Assembly: GCA_027391075.1 (NCBI GenBank) | Contig: DAHYHI010000135.1 | Location: 65,584-129,583 of the forward strand | Direction: 5' to 3' | DNA length: 64,000 bases | Source: JAJZAM01 sp027391075 | GTDB lineage: Bacteria; Actinomycetota; Acidimicrobiia; Acidimicrobiales; Palsa-688 | Part shown: positions 9,286 through 17,346 of the stretch, one piece after another | Layout: each line of letters begins with the position of its first letter | Numbering within the stretch: position 1 is the first letter of the stretch | The notes under the pieces: model-generated | Databases searched by the model: none | Told to the model about the DNA's origin: nothing | The model's input: the letters and a program-made list of their open reading frames with translations, nothing else | Position numbers and translations under genes: made by a program

Positions 9286-11010
9286 ATGACCACTACTGGC
9301 ATACCCCTCCTCAACATTATCGTGTTCCTCCCGCTGGCCGGGGCGATCGTGTCGATGCTGATCCCTGCTTCGGCCTCCAAAGTCTGGTCGCGTCCGGTGG
9401 GCTTGGCGTTCGCGCTGGCCGAGCTCGGCTTCGTCGCCTACCTGGTGGCTGACTTCCCCGGGGGCAAAGCCGGCTTCGAGTTCGTCAGCAGCCACTCCTG
9501 GATAGGCCAGTTCGGCATCTCCTGGGCGCTCGGCGTCGACGGCATCTCCCTGTTCCTCGTAGCGATGACGTCCCTGCTGTTCCCCGTGGCGATGTTCGGG
9601 CCTGCGTGGAAAGGCAACGCCCGTTCCTTCCTCGGGTGGATGTTCCTCCTCGAAGCGGCGTGCATGGGTACGTTCCTTTCCCTCGACCTGTTCGTGTTCT
9701 TCATCATGTTCGAGATAACCCTCGTACCCGGCTACTTCATCGTCGCCGGATGGGGCGGCGCCCGGCGGAACTACGCTGCGATGAAATTCTTCATATACAC
9801 CTTCGCCGGTTCCGCGTTTCTGTTCGTCGCGATAATCGCCCTCGTCGTCCTCGACACCCCTCACAACGGTGGGCACGAGACGTTCAGTCTCATAACCCTG
9901 GCGAAGATCTCATCGAGCCTGCCGCACGCCGACCAGGTCCTTATCTTCTGCGGTTTCGCCGTAGCGTTCGCGGTGAAGATCCCTCTTGTCCCTTTCCACA
10001 CATGGCTGCCCGACACCTACACCGAGGCCCCGACGTCAGGGTCGATGATCCTCGCCGGGATCCTCTTCAAGCTCGGTGCGTACGGCCTGCTGCGCCTCGG
10101 CCTGTACCTGGTGCCGCGCGGCGCCGCCGACATGGGCCCGCTGCTTCTCACCCTCGCCGCCGTGGGTATCGTCTACGGGTCCGTGGTGACGGTCATGCAA
10201 AAGGACCTGAAGCGTCTCGTCGCGTACGCGTCGATCGTCGACGTCGCTTTCATAGTGCTCGGGTTCTTCGCTTTCTCCTCTCAAGGTGTTACCGGTGGGG
10301 TGTTGGAGATGGTCAACCACGGCCTGACCACAGGGGCGATGTTCTTCTTGGTCGGGATCGTCTGGGAGAAGAAAGGCACGCTGCGTTTCAGCGAGTTGGG
10401 AGGTTTGCAGAAGGCGACGCCGATCCTCGCGTCGATCTTCCTGGTGGTCGTGCTCGCCGCCGTCGGACTGCCCGGCCTCAACGGCTTCGTCGGCGAGTTC
10501 CTAGTGCTCGTCGGGACGTTCGTCACTCACCGCTGGTGGGCGGTCGTGGCCACGTCCGCAGTCGTCACCGGCGCGATCTACATGCTGTGGGCATATCAAC
10601 GGGTGTTCCACGGTCCGATGGTCGCGCCCGAACCGTCCGGCGATGAGATCGAATCTGAACTGTCCGGAGGTGGCGGGGTCGCCGTAGCGACCAGGACGAA
10701 AGCAGCGACCAAGGTGACCGACATGTCATGGGGTCAGATCGCAGCGGTCGCTCCGCTCCTCGCTGGGATCGTCTTCCTCGGCGTGTACCCGCGGCTCTTC
10801 CTCGACCGGGTCACCCCATCTGTCAACTACCTGCTGGCCCACGTGGAGCAGGAGGCGCCGAACGCCCACGTGCCGCCGGCGACGACACAACATGTAACTT
10901 TCAACGTCCCAGCCGACCAGAACGTCCTGGTAAGCCCGGCGAAGACTGCCAGTGCCCTGCGGGGGAATGCCTCGCCTGCTGGCAGCGCAGCGAAAGGAGG
11001 CGTCGGATGA
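9286..11010 (+). CDS. nuoM: NADH-quinone oxidoreductase subunit M (antiporter-like)
   Basis: This 574-residue antiporter-like proton-pumping subunit has the conserved LGVDGISLFLVAMT, FIMFEITLVPGYFIV, the channel motif FHTWLPDTYTEAPTSGSMILAG and MQKDLKRLVAYASI. The C-terminus has an extra hydrophilic tail of roughly 60 residues after the last hydrophobic segment (ending near YPRLFLDRVTPSVNYL), rich in Ala, Pro, Thr and Lys. The ATG at 9286 has GAGGAA about 6 bases upstream. The stop overlaps the nuoN ATG by four bases. Confidence 0.95.
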   Translation: MTTTGIPLLNIIVFLPLAGAIVSMLIPASASKVWSRPVGLAFALAELGFVAYLVADFPGGKAGFEFVSSHSWIGQFGISWALGVDGISLFLVAMTSLLFPVAMFGPAWKGNARSFLGWMFLLEAACMGTFLSLDLFVFFIMFEITLVPGYFIVAGWGGARRNYAAMKFFIYTFAGSAFLFVAIIALVVLDTPHNGGHETFSLITLAKISSSLPHADQVLIFCGFAVAFAVKIPLVPFHTWLPDTYTEAPTSGSMILAGILFKLGAYGLLRLGLYLVPRGAADMGPLLLTLAAVGIVYGSVVTVMQKDLKRLVAYASIVDVAFIVLGFFAFSSQGVTGGVLEMVNHGLTTGAMFFLVGIVWEKKGTLRFSELGGLQKATPILASIFLVVVLAAVGLPGLNGFVGEFLVLVGTFVTHRWWAVVATSAVVTGAIYMLWAYQRVFHGPMVAPEPSGDEIESELSGGGGVAVATRTKAATKVTDMSWGQIAAVAPLLAGIVFLGVYPRLFLDRVTPSVNYLLAHVEQEAPNAHVPPATTQHVTFNVPADQNVLVSPAKTASALRGNASPAGSAAKGGVG

Positions 11011-12701
11011 GCAGAGCGCTGCTCGCTTCCAACCTTCTAGCGGCGGGAACGCCCGCATCGACTACCACGACGGTAGCCCAGAACTGCACCGTTGCTCCGG
11101 GCGGCACGAAAGTCGGTGGGCTGTGCACGGCGGCTAACTCATTGCACATCTCAGTCGCCTACAGGAGCATCGCCCCGATGCTCATTTTGGCGATCGGGGC
11201 TCTGGTCCTGCTAGCGGTTTCGGCAGTCCTGCCCAAACGCCCGAGGGTCGGCCTATACCCGGCGTTGACCAGCGCCATTGGCGGCCTCGGCCTGCTAGCG
11301 GCGGTGCTGCAATGGTTCGACGGCGCGGCCAAGGCCGGGACCGTGGAGATCGGCGGGCAGATCTTCTACGACCGCTTCTCGGTGCTGCTTTTGATACTGA
11401 TCTCCATCGCGGTGATCCTCAGCTCTTTCGCATCCGACGGCTACCTGCGCCGCGAAGGCCTAGACGGCGTCGAAGCCTACGTGCTGATGCTTATGTCAGC
11501 GACAGGAGCGATGCTGATGGCCGAGGCCGGCGGGCTCATAATGCTCTTCCTCGGCTTGGAGATAATGTCTATATCTCTTTATGTGATGGCCGCCTTCCAC
11601 CGCCGGCGCACCCAGTCGGGCGAGGCGGGGCTCAAGTACTTCATCTTGGGTTCGTTCTCCTCGGCACTGTTCCTGTACGGGGTCGCGCTGGTCTACGGGG
11701 CTACCGGGTCGACGCAGTTCACCCAGATCGCCGCCTACCTGGCCGGTAACGTGCCCGCGAACACCGGCGTTCTGCTGGCGGGGATGGCCCTTTTGATAGT
11801 AGGCCTCGGCTTCAAAGTTGCCGCCGTGCCATTCCACTTCTGGACCCCCGACGTGTACCAAGGGTCCCCGACGCCTTTCACCGGTTTCATGGCGGCTGTC
11901 GCCAAGGCCGCCGGGTTCGCAGGCCTGCTCCGGGTGCTCACCCAGGCGCTGGGAACGCAGCAGGCCGACTGGAAGCCGATAGTGTGGCTCCTCGCTGTGC
12001 TCACCCTCGGTGTGGGGGCGGTCATGGCCGTCGCCCAGAGAGACCTGAAGAGGATGCTCGCCTACTCGTCGATCAGCCAGGCCGGTTACGTCCTTCTAGG
12101 CGTTCAGGCTGCCACAGTGCAGGGGTCGTCGGCGGCGCTGTTCTACCTTTTCACCTACACGTTCATCGTGATCGGCACGTTTGCGGTGGTCGATGTCGTC
12201 CAAGGCAAGGGAGAAGCCCGCACCGACCTGGGCGCTATTAGAGGGCTCGCCCGGCGAAACCCTCTTCTCGGCGCCGCCATGCTGGTGCTGCTGCTAGCCC
12301 AGGCTGGGGTGCCGTTCACGAGCGGGTTCCTGGCGAAGTTCTACGTGATCCAGGCGTCAGTTGACCAAGGTCAGTACTACCTGGCGGTCATAGCCATGCT
12401 GGCAGCTGCGGTAGCCGCCTTCTTCTACCTTCGCGTGGGCCTGTTGATGTACCAGGCTCCCAACGAAACCGAAGCGGCAGCTTCGCCGGCGGGTGACGGT
12501 GTCTTCCTCGCCGGCCTCGAACCTGTTCCGTCGCTGGACGGCAACGTTGCCACGGCGGTGCTCCAAGCACCTCCGAGCGGGCGGATCCGCGTTCCGGGCG
12601 CAACCACACTCGTCATCGGCGTCTCGGTGCTCTTCACTATCGCCGCCGGAGTTTCGTCCTTCGCCATCGACTTCGCGAAAGCCGCCTACAGCCTGCTTTA
12701 G
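11007..12701 (+). CDS. nuoN: NADH-quinone oxidoreductase subunit N (antiporter-like)
   Basis: This 564-residue antiporter-like subunit is the last gene of the operon. Conserved blocks include LFLGLEIMSISLYVMAAFHR, FKVAAVPFHFWTPDVYQGSP, AQRDLKRMLAYSSISQAGY and QAGVPFTSGFLAKFYV. The ATG at 11007 overlaps the nuoM stop and has AAAGGAGG upstream. The first 50 or so residues precede the first conserved helix. They contain a Thr-rich stretch and two cysteines, which standard NuoN does not have. Downstream lies a strong GC-rich hairpin, consistent with this being the end of the transcript. Confidence 0.95.
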   Translation: MSRALLASNLLAAGTPASTTTTVAQNCTVAPGGTKVGGLCTAANSLHISVAYRSIAPMLILAIGALVLLAVSAVLPKRPRVGLYPALTSAIGGLGLLAAVLQWFDGAAKAGTVEIGGQIFYDRFSVLLLILISIAVILSSFASDGYLRREGLDGVEAYVLMLMSATGAMLMAEAGGLIMLFLGLEIMSISLYVMAAFHRRRTQSGEAGLKYFILGSFSSALFLYGVALVYGATGSTQFTQIAAYLAGNVPANTGVLLAGMALLIVGLGFKVAAVPFHFWTPDVYQGSPTPFTGFMAAVAKAAGFAGLLRVLTQALGTQQADWKPIVWLLAVLTLGVGAVMAVAQRDLKRMLAYSSISQAGYVLLGVQAATVQGSSAALFYLFTYTFIVIGTFAVVDVVQGKGEARTDLGAIRGLARRNPLLGAAMLVLLLAQAGVPFTSGFLAKFYVIQASVDQGQYYLAVIAMLAAAVAAFFYLRVGLLMYQAPNETEAAASPAGDGVFLAGLEPVPSLDGNVATAVLQAPPSGRIRVPGATTLVIGVSVLFTIAAGVSSFAIDFAKAAYSLL

Positions 12702-12716
12702 GTCCGATACCTCCGG

Positions 12717-12759
12717 GCCCTCGCCCGCTCGGCATCGCGGATGGCGAGCGGGCGTGGGC
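12717..12759 (+). terminator. Hairpin terminator of the nuo operon
   Basis: A perfect 10-bp stem CGCCCGCTCG (12722-12731) / CGAGCGGGCG (12745-12754) with a 13-base loop is flanked by GCCC/GGGC that extends it past one T-T mismatch. It starts 16 bases after the nuoN stop. There is no U-tract, which is common for actinobacterial terminators. It lies between convergent genes and could act on both strands. Confidence 0.7.
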
Positions 12760-12846
12760 TCTGTCGGTTAAGCCGTAGAACCGTCACCTTCCGGGCCTTC
12801 CGCCATACCCGTTGCCGATCTGTATTCCGAGGCTGTCGTATGCCCG

Positions 12847-14079
12847 TTAGCTTGGCGGCTTGGGGGTTCTCCGTTCGAAGTACTTGCCGAGAGCGTCGGT
12901 CTGGCGTTGGTAGTTCGACCCCGGTTCACGCCCGTAAAGGATGGTCGGCTCTTCGAGCATCCTCTCGAAGGTCAGTTTGCAAACCTGCTGTCCGTGCTCG
13001 ATCATGAACGGCACGTCGTGGGCTCGAACCTCTAAGGCGGCCTTAGCCCCAAGGAACTCCCGGGTCGGGTCGTAGCCGAAACCAGGGTCGAAGAATCCGG
13101 CGTAATGGGTTCGCAACTCGCCGCTGGTTGGGTCGTAGGCTGTCATCTCCGAGGCAAGCCCGGGGGGGATGACCACCGCTTCCTCTGACATGAGCAGGTA
13201 GAACTTCTTCTCGGTCAGCACGACGCGCCCTGGAGGGCACGACGGTGCTCCGGTGGGCGCAGCCGCAGGGCCGCTCTGGCCGGCGGGGTCCTCGGAGCGC
13301 TGGCTTGGAAGGTCCTTCTCCCGTGCAACGGTCTCCCAGAAAGGGGCGGGATCGACTGGTTCGGGCAGTGTCAGGTCGAGCAGGGGGGCGCTCTCGCGCG
13401 CGCGGTAGCCGACGCAGCCCTGTTCGTCACCGCGCAGGTCGAGGCTGAGAAACAGCCCGCCGGACAGCTTTAGACTGCCTTCGGGCACGGCCTTGCCGGT
13501 GACGTAGAGAAGGGGTTCGCGACGGTGAAGGTCCGCCACCTGGTCGTCGGTGAGCTCGCTCAGCTCCCTCCTGCCCGCCACCAAGCGAAGCTGGTTGAGG
13601 GTCAGGCCTTTGCGGAGACGGACAGCGAAGGAAAGGGGAACGACCTCCAGGTACAACCCGCCTGCGTATCCGGCGGCGATCTCGTCGAAACGGTAGCTGC
13701 CGTCGGTGATCACCCTGGTGAACACGTCTACACGGCCGGTGGAGCTCTTCGGGTTCGCCTTGCCCCGGATCCCCTCGGGGAGCCGCAGGCGTTCTTGAAG
13801 CGGGATCAGGTAAGGACGGTTCGTTTCGAGCACGGCGCCGTCGCCGTCCAAGTCCAACCTGTCGATCGCGAGCTCACGGATACGCGACTCCACGTCAGCG
13901 CTACCGGGCAGGAAACTGCAGCGCATCCTGTACGCGACGTCGCCGAGCCTCAGGTCGAGGCTGGCCGGCTGCACGTGCCTGGCGACGAGCCCCGCCGGTC
14001 CTACGTCGATGACACCGTCTTCGATCGCCCGCATCAGGTAGTGGTTGGGGAGCACGCCGAAGCGGTCCGGGGGGATCAT
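12847..14079 (-). CDS. dcd: 2'-deoxycytidine 5'-triphosphate deaminase, long (PF06559-like) type
   Basis: Predicted dCTP deaminase, converting dCTP to dUTP for dTMP synthesis. The 410-residue protein has the start GVLPNHYLMRAIEDG, then QPASLDLRLGDVAYRM, IRGKANPKSSTGRVDVFTRV and a C-terminal HDVPFMIEHGQQVCKLTFERM, with ILYGREPGSNYQ. Duplicated dUTPase-like halves of this type belong to the roughly 360-residue family known mainly from Proteobacteria, not the short 190-residue actinobacterial Dcd. The ATG at 14079 overlaps the stop of the upstream MFS gene (ATGA). The ORF can be extended to 14172 without support, and the GGAGGG abutting the ATG is too close to be ideal. A Ser/Pro-rich linker of about 35 residues lies between the halves. 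Confidence 0.8.
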   Translation of the reverse strand: MIPPDRFGVLPNHYLMRAIEDGVIDVGPAGLVARHVQPASLDLRLGDVAYRMRCSFLPGSADVESRIRELAIDRLDLDGDGAVLETNRPYLIPLQERLRLPEGIRGKANPKSSTGRVDVFTRVITDGSYRFDEIAAGYAGGLYLEVVPLSFAVRLRKGLTLNQLRLVAGRRELSELTDDQVADLHRREPLLYVTGKAVPEGSLKLSGGLFLSLDLRGDEQGCVGYRARESAPLLDLTLPEPVDPAPFWETVAREKDLPSQRSEDPAGQSGPAAAPTGAPSCPPGRVVLTEKKFYLLMSEEAVVIPPGLASEMTAYDPTSGELRTHYAGFFDPGFGYDPTREFLGAKAALEVRAHDVPFMIEHGQQVCKLTFERMLEEPTILYGREPGSNYQRQTDALGKYFERRTPKPPS

Positions 14080-15371
14080 CCCTCCAACTGTAACTCCCTC
14101 CCAGCGGGCACCCTCCCGGATCGCGGGGAGACGAGGCGTTCCTCCCCGCCGCTCAGCGCCCCGTAAACCCACAAGGCCACGGCGAGCACGCCGAAGGCTC
14201 CCCCTACGATCGACGAGGCGACCCAGCCTCCATCCGCGTAGGCGGTGGAAGCGCCGAAAGATCCGAGCACCCCGCCGACGAAGTAGACGGACATGTAGGT
14301 GGCGGTTATCCGGCTTCGGGCTTCCGGCCTCAGCCGGTAGATCTGGCTCTGGTTGGTGATATGCAAGCCTTGCGAGGCGAAGTCGACGACGATCACGCCG
14401 ACGATCAGAGCAGCGAGCGAGCTTCGGGCGAAGCCTATCGAGATCCAGCTGGCGGCGAGGAGAGCCGAGGTGATGGCGGTCATGGTCCCAGCGCCGCCCC
14501 TGTCAGCGAAACGCCCGGCGAACGAAGCTGTAACGGCGCCGACCACGCCGAACAGGCCGAACAGGCCGATCGTCGACGTAGCGTAGTGGTAGGGGGAGCC
14601 GGATAGCAGAAAAGCGAGAGGCGTCCACAGAGCGTTGAAGGCCCCGAAGCTGGCGGCCCCGTAGATCGCTCGACGTCTGATCAGAGGCTCCTCGACCAGC
14701 AGGGTGGGGACCGACGTGAGCGCTTTGAGGTAGTTGATCGGCGGCCGGCGCCCCTCGTCCGGTAGGACACGGCTGAGGACGAAGGCCATGAGGACCATGA
14801 CCGCTGCGGCGACCTGGAACGGGGTCCTCCAGCTGCCCAGGTCGGCCAGATAGCCGGCGACGGTCCGAGCCAGCAGAATACCGAGGAGCAGCCCGCTCAT
14901 CACGGTCCCGACCACGCGGCCCCGCGAAACGTCAGGGGCCAGGGTTGCCGCGAATGCGACAGTGATCTGCGCAGCTACCGAGAGAGCACCCACGACCAGC
15001 GACGACAGGAGGAGCAGTGCTCCGTCGGGTGAGAAGGACACCCCAATAAGCGCCAGGGCGATACCGGCGACCATCAACGGGAGAAGCCGCCGCCGGGCGA
15101 ACATATCCCCCAAGGGCACTACAAGTACGAGACCCGCTATGTAGCCGACCTGGGTGATCGTCACGATCAACCCGGCCGTGGCGGTCCCGAGGTGCAACGA
15201 AACCTTGATCGAATGCAGGAGCGGCTGAGAGTAGTACAAGCTGGCGGCGGACATGCCCGTGCACACGGCGAGGATGAAGACGAGTCGTTTCGGGATTCCG
15301 CGGTCTTCGACCTTTGAGTGAGAGCCAGACCTCGGCGCTTTCGGGGTATTCGTGTTCCGGGCCGTATCCAC
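14076..15371 (-). CDS. MFS transporter (12-TM exporter-like)
   Basis: This major-facilitator protein has about 12 hydrophobic segments. The first helix (SAASLYYSQPLLHSI) and the A-motif-like loop VPLGDMFARRRLLPL resemble the YgaY/arabinose-efflux class of sugar or drug exporters. The substrate cannot be read from sequence. Start choice is uncertain: GTG at 15371 gives 431 residues and a hydrophilic lead-in of about 30, while another GTG at 15449 is in frame. Neither has a clear Shine-Dalgarno. The stop overlaps the dCTP deaminase start by four bases, so the two are probably co-translated, although no functional link is obvious. Confidence 0.8.
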   Translation of the reverse strand: MDTARNTNTPKAPRSGSHSKVEDRGIPKRLVFILAVCTGMSAASLYYSQPLLHSIKVSLHLGTATAGLIVTITQVGYIAGLVLVVPLGDMFARRRLLPLMVAGIALALIGVSFSPDGALLLLSSLVVGALSVAAQITVAFAATLAPDVSRGRVVGTVMSGLLLGILLARTVAGYLADLGSWRTPFQVAAAVMVLMAFVLSRVLPDEGRRPPINYLKALTSVPTLLVEEPLIRRRAIYGAASFGAFNALWTPLAFLLSGSPYHYATSTIGLFGLFGVVGAVTASFAGRFADRGGAGTMTAITSALLAASWISIGFARSSLAALIVGVIVVDFASQGLHITNQSQIYRLRPEARSRITATYMSVYFVGGVLGSFGASTAYADGGWVASSIVGGAFGVLAVALWVYGALSGGEERLVSPRSGRVPAGRELQLEG

Positions 15372-15453
15372 CCGTCCCAGTATGGCCTTCGCTCCGGGTT
15401 TTACAGGCGGCCTCAGCCTTATCCGAAGGATCAGTATCAGGCACGACACCCGA

Positions 15454-15501
15454 TGGGTGAGTTGACTTTACGACAACGGCGTCGGATCGGCGACTCACCC
15501 A
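15454..15501. repeat. 9-bp inverted repeat between P450 and MFS genes
   Basis: TGGGTGAGT (15454-15462) and ACTCACCCA (15493-15501) are perfect inverted copies separated by 30 bases, which hold a smaller CGAC/GTCG stem. A second small palindrome, CGGGA-AAC-TCCCG, follows near 15513-15525. The segment lies after the P450 stop and before the MFS start, both on the minus strand. It could end the P450 message or form an operator or leader structure for the MFS gene. Confidence 0.45.
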
Positions 15502-15558
15502 AGGGGTGCCTGCGGGAAACTCCCGTCGGGTACCTTCGGGCGTCCCTCCGTGGCGGGT

Positions 15559-16827
15559 CTAGGTAGACGAACCGGCCTTGGTCGGGGTGAAACGCGCCGG
15601 AAGGTGCTTGATACCCCCGACGAGGGGTATGCCCAGGGACTGCAAGGGCACAGGCGGGCCCGTAACCTCGATGTCGGGGAGGCGTGAGAGAAGCTGGCGG
15701 AAAGCCACCGAAACCTCACGGCGGGCCAAGTGAGCGCCGAGGCAGAAGTGCGGTCCCGGGCCGCCGAAACCCACGTGGTTGTTCGGGTCTCGTCCGATGT
15801 CGAAGCGCTCAGGGTCGGGGAACACGCGCGGATCCCGGTTCGCCGCCCCGTAGAACATGACCAGGCGTTCCCCTTCGTCGAGGTGCTCGCCGGCGAGCAC
15901 CAACGGTCGGGTGGTGGTCCTTCGCATGAACACGACCGGGGAAGCCATCCGGACTATCTCCTCGACGGCTTTGGGCGTCAGACCCGCCAGATCATTCTGC
16001 CAGGCGGCACGCTCGGCTGGGTTGTCTGCCAGGAGGGTCATGCCGTGGCTGATGGCGGTCCGGGTGGTGTCGTTCCCGGCTACCGCCAGCAGAATGAAGA
16101 ACGGTGCCAGCTCTGAAGGGGCGAGCATGTCCTCGCCGAGGTCGTTGTGGACCAGGGCGCTGGTGAGATCGTCGGTGGGGTTCTTCCTGCGGTCCTCCGC
16201 GAGCTCGTTCATGAGACCGGCGAGCTCCAGGCCGGCTTCGAGCAGCGCACCCATGACGTCCTCCCGGCCGCCGAGCATGTCGGGGTCTCCGGCTCCGAGG
16301 ATAATGTTCGTGTCTTTCAGCACCGTCGGGAACTCGCTTCTCGGGATTCCCATCATGTCGCAAATGACCAGCAACGGGAACGGCTGGGAGAGAACTTCCA
16401 CCAGGTCAACCTCGCCGTGCTCGCAGAAGCCGTCTATCACCTCCGAGCAGATCTTCTCCACCGAGTCGAGAACCCCCTGAAGGGCGCGGGGGGTGAAAGA
16501 CCTTGCGACGATGTTGCGCTGGCGTGCGTGGCGGGGGTCGTCCATCACGATGAACGACCCGAAAAACTCCATAGCGTCGGTCTGCAGGTCGACTATCGAC
16601 GTGGACCCCTTGCCTGAGCAGAAGTCGCCGGGTCGCTTGCTCACGTCGATCACGTCCGAGTACCGGGTGAGGGCCCGGAATGTGACCGCCTCGCCCGTGA
16701 AAGGGTCGTCGACGTGCACCACCGGCAGAGAGCCCAGCTCCCTGATCTCGGCGAACTGTGCCATGCGCTGCGCTAGAGGCTGATGCCAGAAAGACGGGTC
16801 GGCGATGACCTGGGGGTCGATGCTCAC
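15559..16827 (-). CDS. Cytochrome P450 (CYP124/125-like, steroid/branched-lipid type)
   Basis: This 422-residue soluble P450 has the I-helix oxygen-activation motif AGNDTTR, the K-helix EEIVR and the haem loop FGGPGPHFCLGAHLARRE with Cys362 as thiolate ligand. The segments ASPVVFMRRTTTR and GAANRDPRVFPDPERFDIGRDPN, read as separate blocks, resemble mycobacterial CYP124, CYP125 and CYP142, which hydroxylate the terminal carbon of cholesterol or methyl-branched lipids. The start is GTG at 16827, 5 bases after the stop of the upstream deazaflavin-type reductase, so the two are likely one transcript. A redox partner is not adjacent; a 3Fe-4S-type ferredoxin lies at 27222. The substrate is inferred from family likeness only. 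Confidence 0.9.
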   Translation of the reverse strand: MSIDPQVIADPSFWHQPLAQRMAQFAEIRELGSLPVVHVDDPFTGEAVTFRALTRYSDVIDVSKRPGDFCSGKGSTSIVDLQTDAMEFFGSFIVMDDPRHARQRNIVARSFTPRALQGVLDSVEKICSEVIDGFCEHGEVDLVEVLSQPFPLLVICDMMGIPRSEFPTVLKDTNIILGAGDPDMLGGREDVMGALLEAGLELAGLMNELAEDRRKNPTDDLTSALVHNDLGEDMLAPSELAPFFILLAVAGNDTTRTAISHGMTLLADNPAERAAWQNDLAGLTPKAVEEIVRMASPVVFMRRTTTRPLVLAGEHLDEGERLVMFYGAANRDPRVFPDPERFDIGRDPNNHVGFGGPGPHFCLGAHLARREVSVAFRQLLSRLPDIEVTGPPVPLQSLGIPLVGGIKHLPARFTPTKAGSST

Positions 16828-16831
16828 CGGA

Positions 16832-17248
16832 TCAACTCGCCGGGGTCAACTCGACGACGGGGATCACACGGGTGGTCTTCGCTGCGTACTCTGCGAAACC
16901 CTCGTAGCGGCGAGCCTGCTCGGCGTACACCCGCGACCGCTCGTCCTCGGGGAGCGAAGACGCCGTCGCCTCGTAGACGTCCGGGCCGACTTCGACGGTC
17001 ACCTTAGGGTTGGCCACGAGATTGCGGTACCAGTCCGGGTGGCTGTCAGCGCCGGCTTTCGACGCGAACACGAAGCGACGCCCGTCGAGCTCCAGGTACA
17101 TCATCGGGTTGATCCTCTCCTGGCCGGTCTTGGCGCCCGTCGTGTGGAGCAAGAGCATCGGTGCGCCCTCGAACTGACCACCCACCTTACCCTGGTTCGC
17201 TCTGAACTCTGCGATGATCTGGGCGTTCCAGTCGTTGATGTCGGCCAT
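16832..17248 (-). CDS. F420-dependent nitroreductase-family protein (DDN-like)
   Basis: This 138-residue split-barrel protein is of the deazaflavin-dependent nitroreductase (Ddn/PF04075) family. The signature is GAPMLLLHTTGAKTGQERINPMMYL, read in two blocks, then FVFASKAGADSHPDWYRNLVANPKVTVEVG. Members bind coenzyme F420 and reduce quinones or nitro compounds in mycobacteria. I infer F420 binding from the family only. The ATG at 17248 has AAGGAG 8 bases upstream, which decides the start over a longer ORF to 17392. It precedes the P450 gene by a 4-base gap, suggesting a shared oxidation/reduction role. Confidence 0.88.
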   Translation of the reverse strand: MADINDWNAQIIAEFRANQGKVGGQFEGAPMLLLHTTGAKTGQERINPMMYLELDGRRFVFASKAGADSHPDWYRNLVANPKVTVEVGPDVYEATASSLPEDERSRVYAEQARRYEGFAEYAAKTTRVIPVVELTPAS

Positions 17249-17346
17249 GCTGTGGACTCCTTGTCTGATGTAAATGCGTCTTGTAACTGTAAGGACCAGT
17301 ATTGCTGGAACTGAGCTCGACTTGAGCTGTCTTGGTTTGTGAAGTT

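Noticed and set aside
7780..9876. Long minus-strand frames (321 and 270 residues) opposite nuoL and nuoM
   Set aside because: Composition is typical of shadow frames, with no motifs, and the opposite strand encodes conserved complex I subunits.
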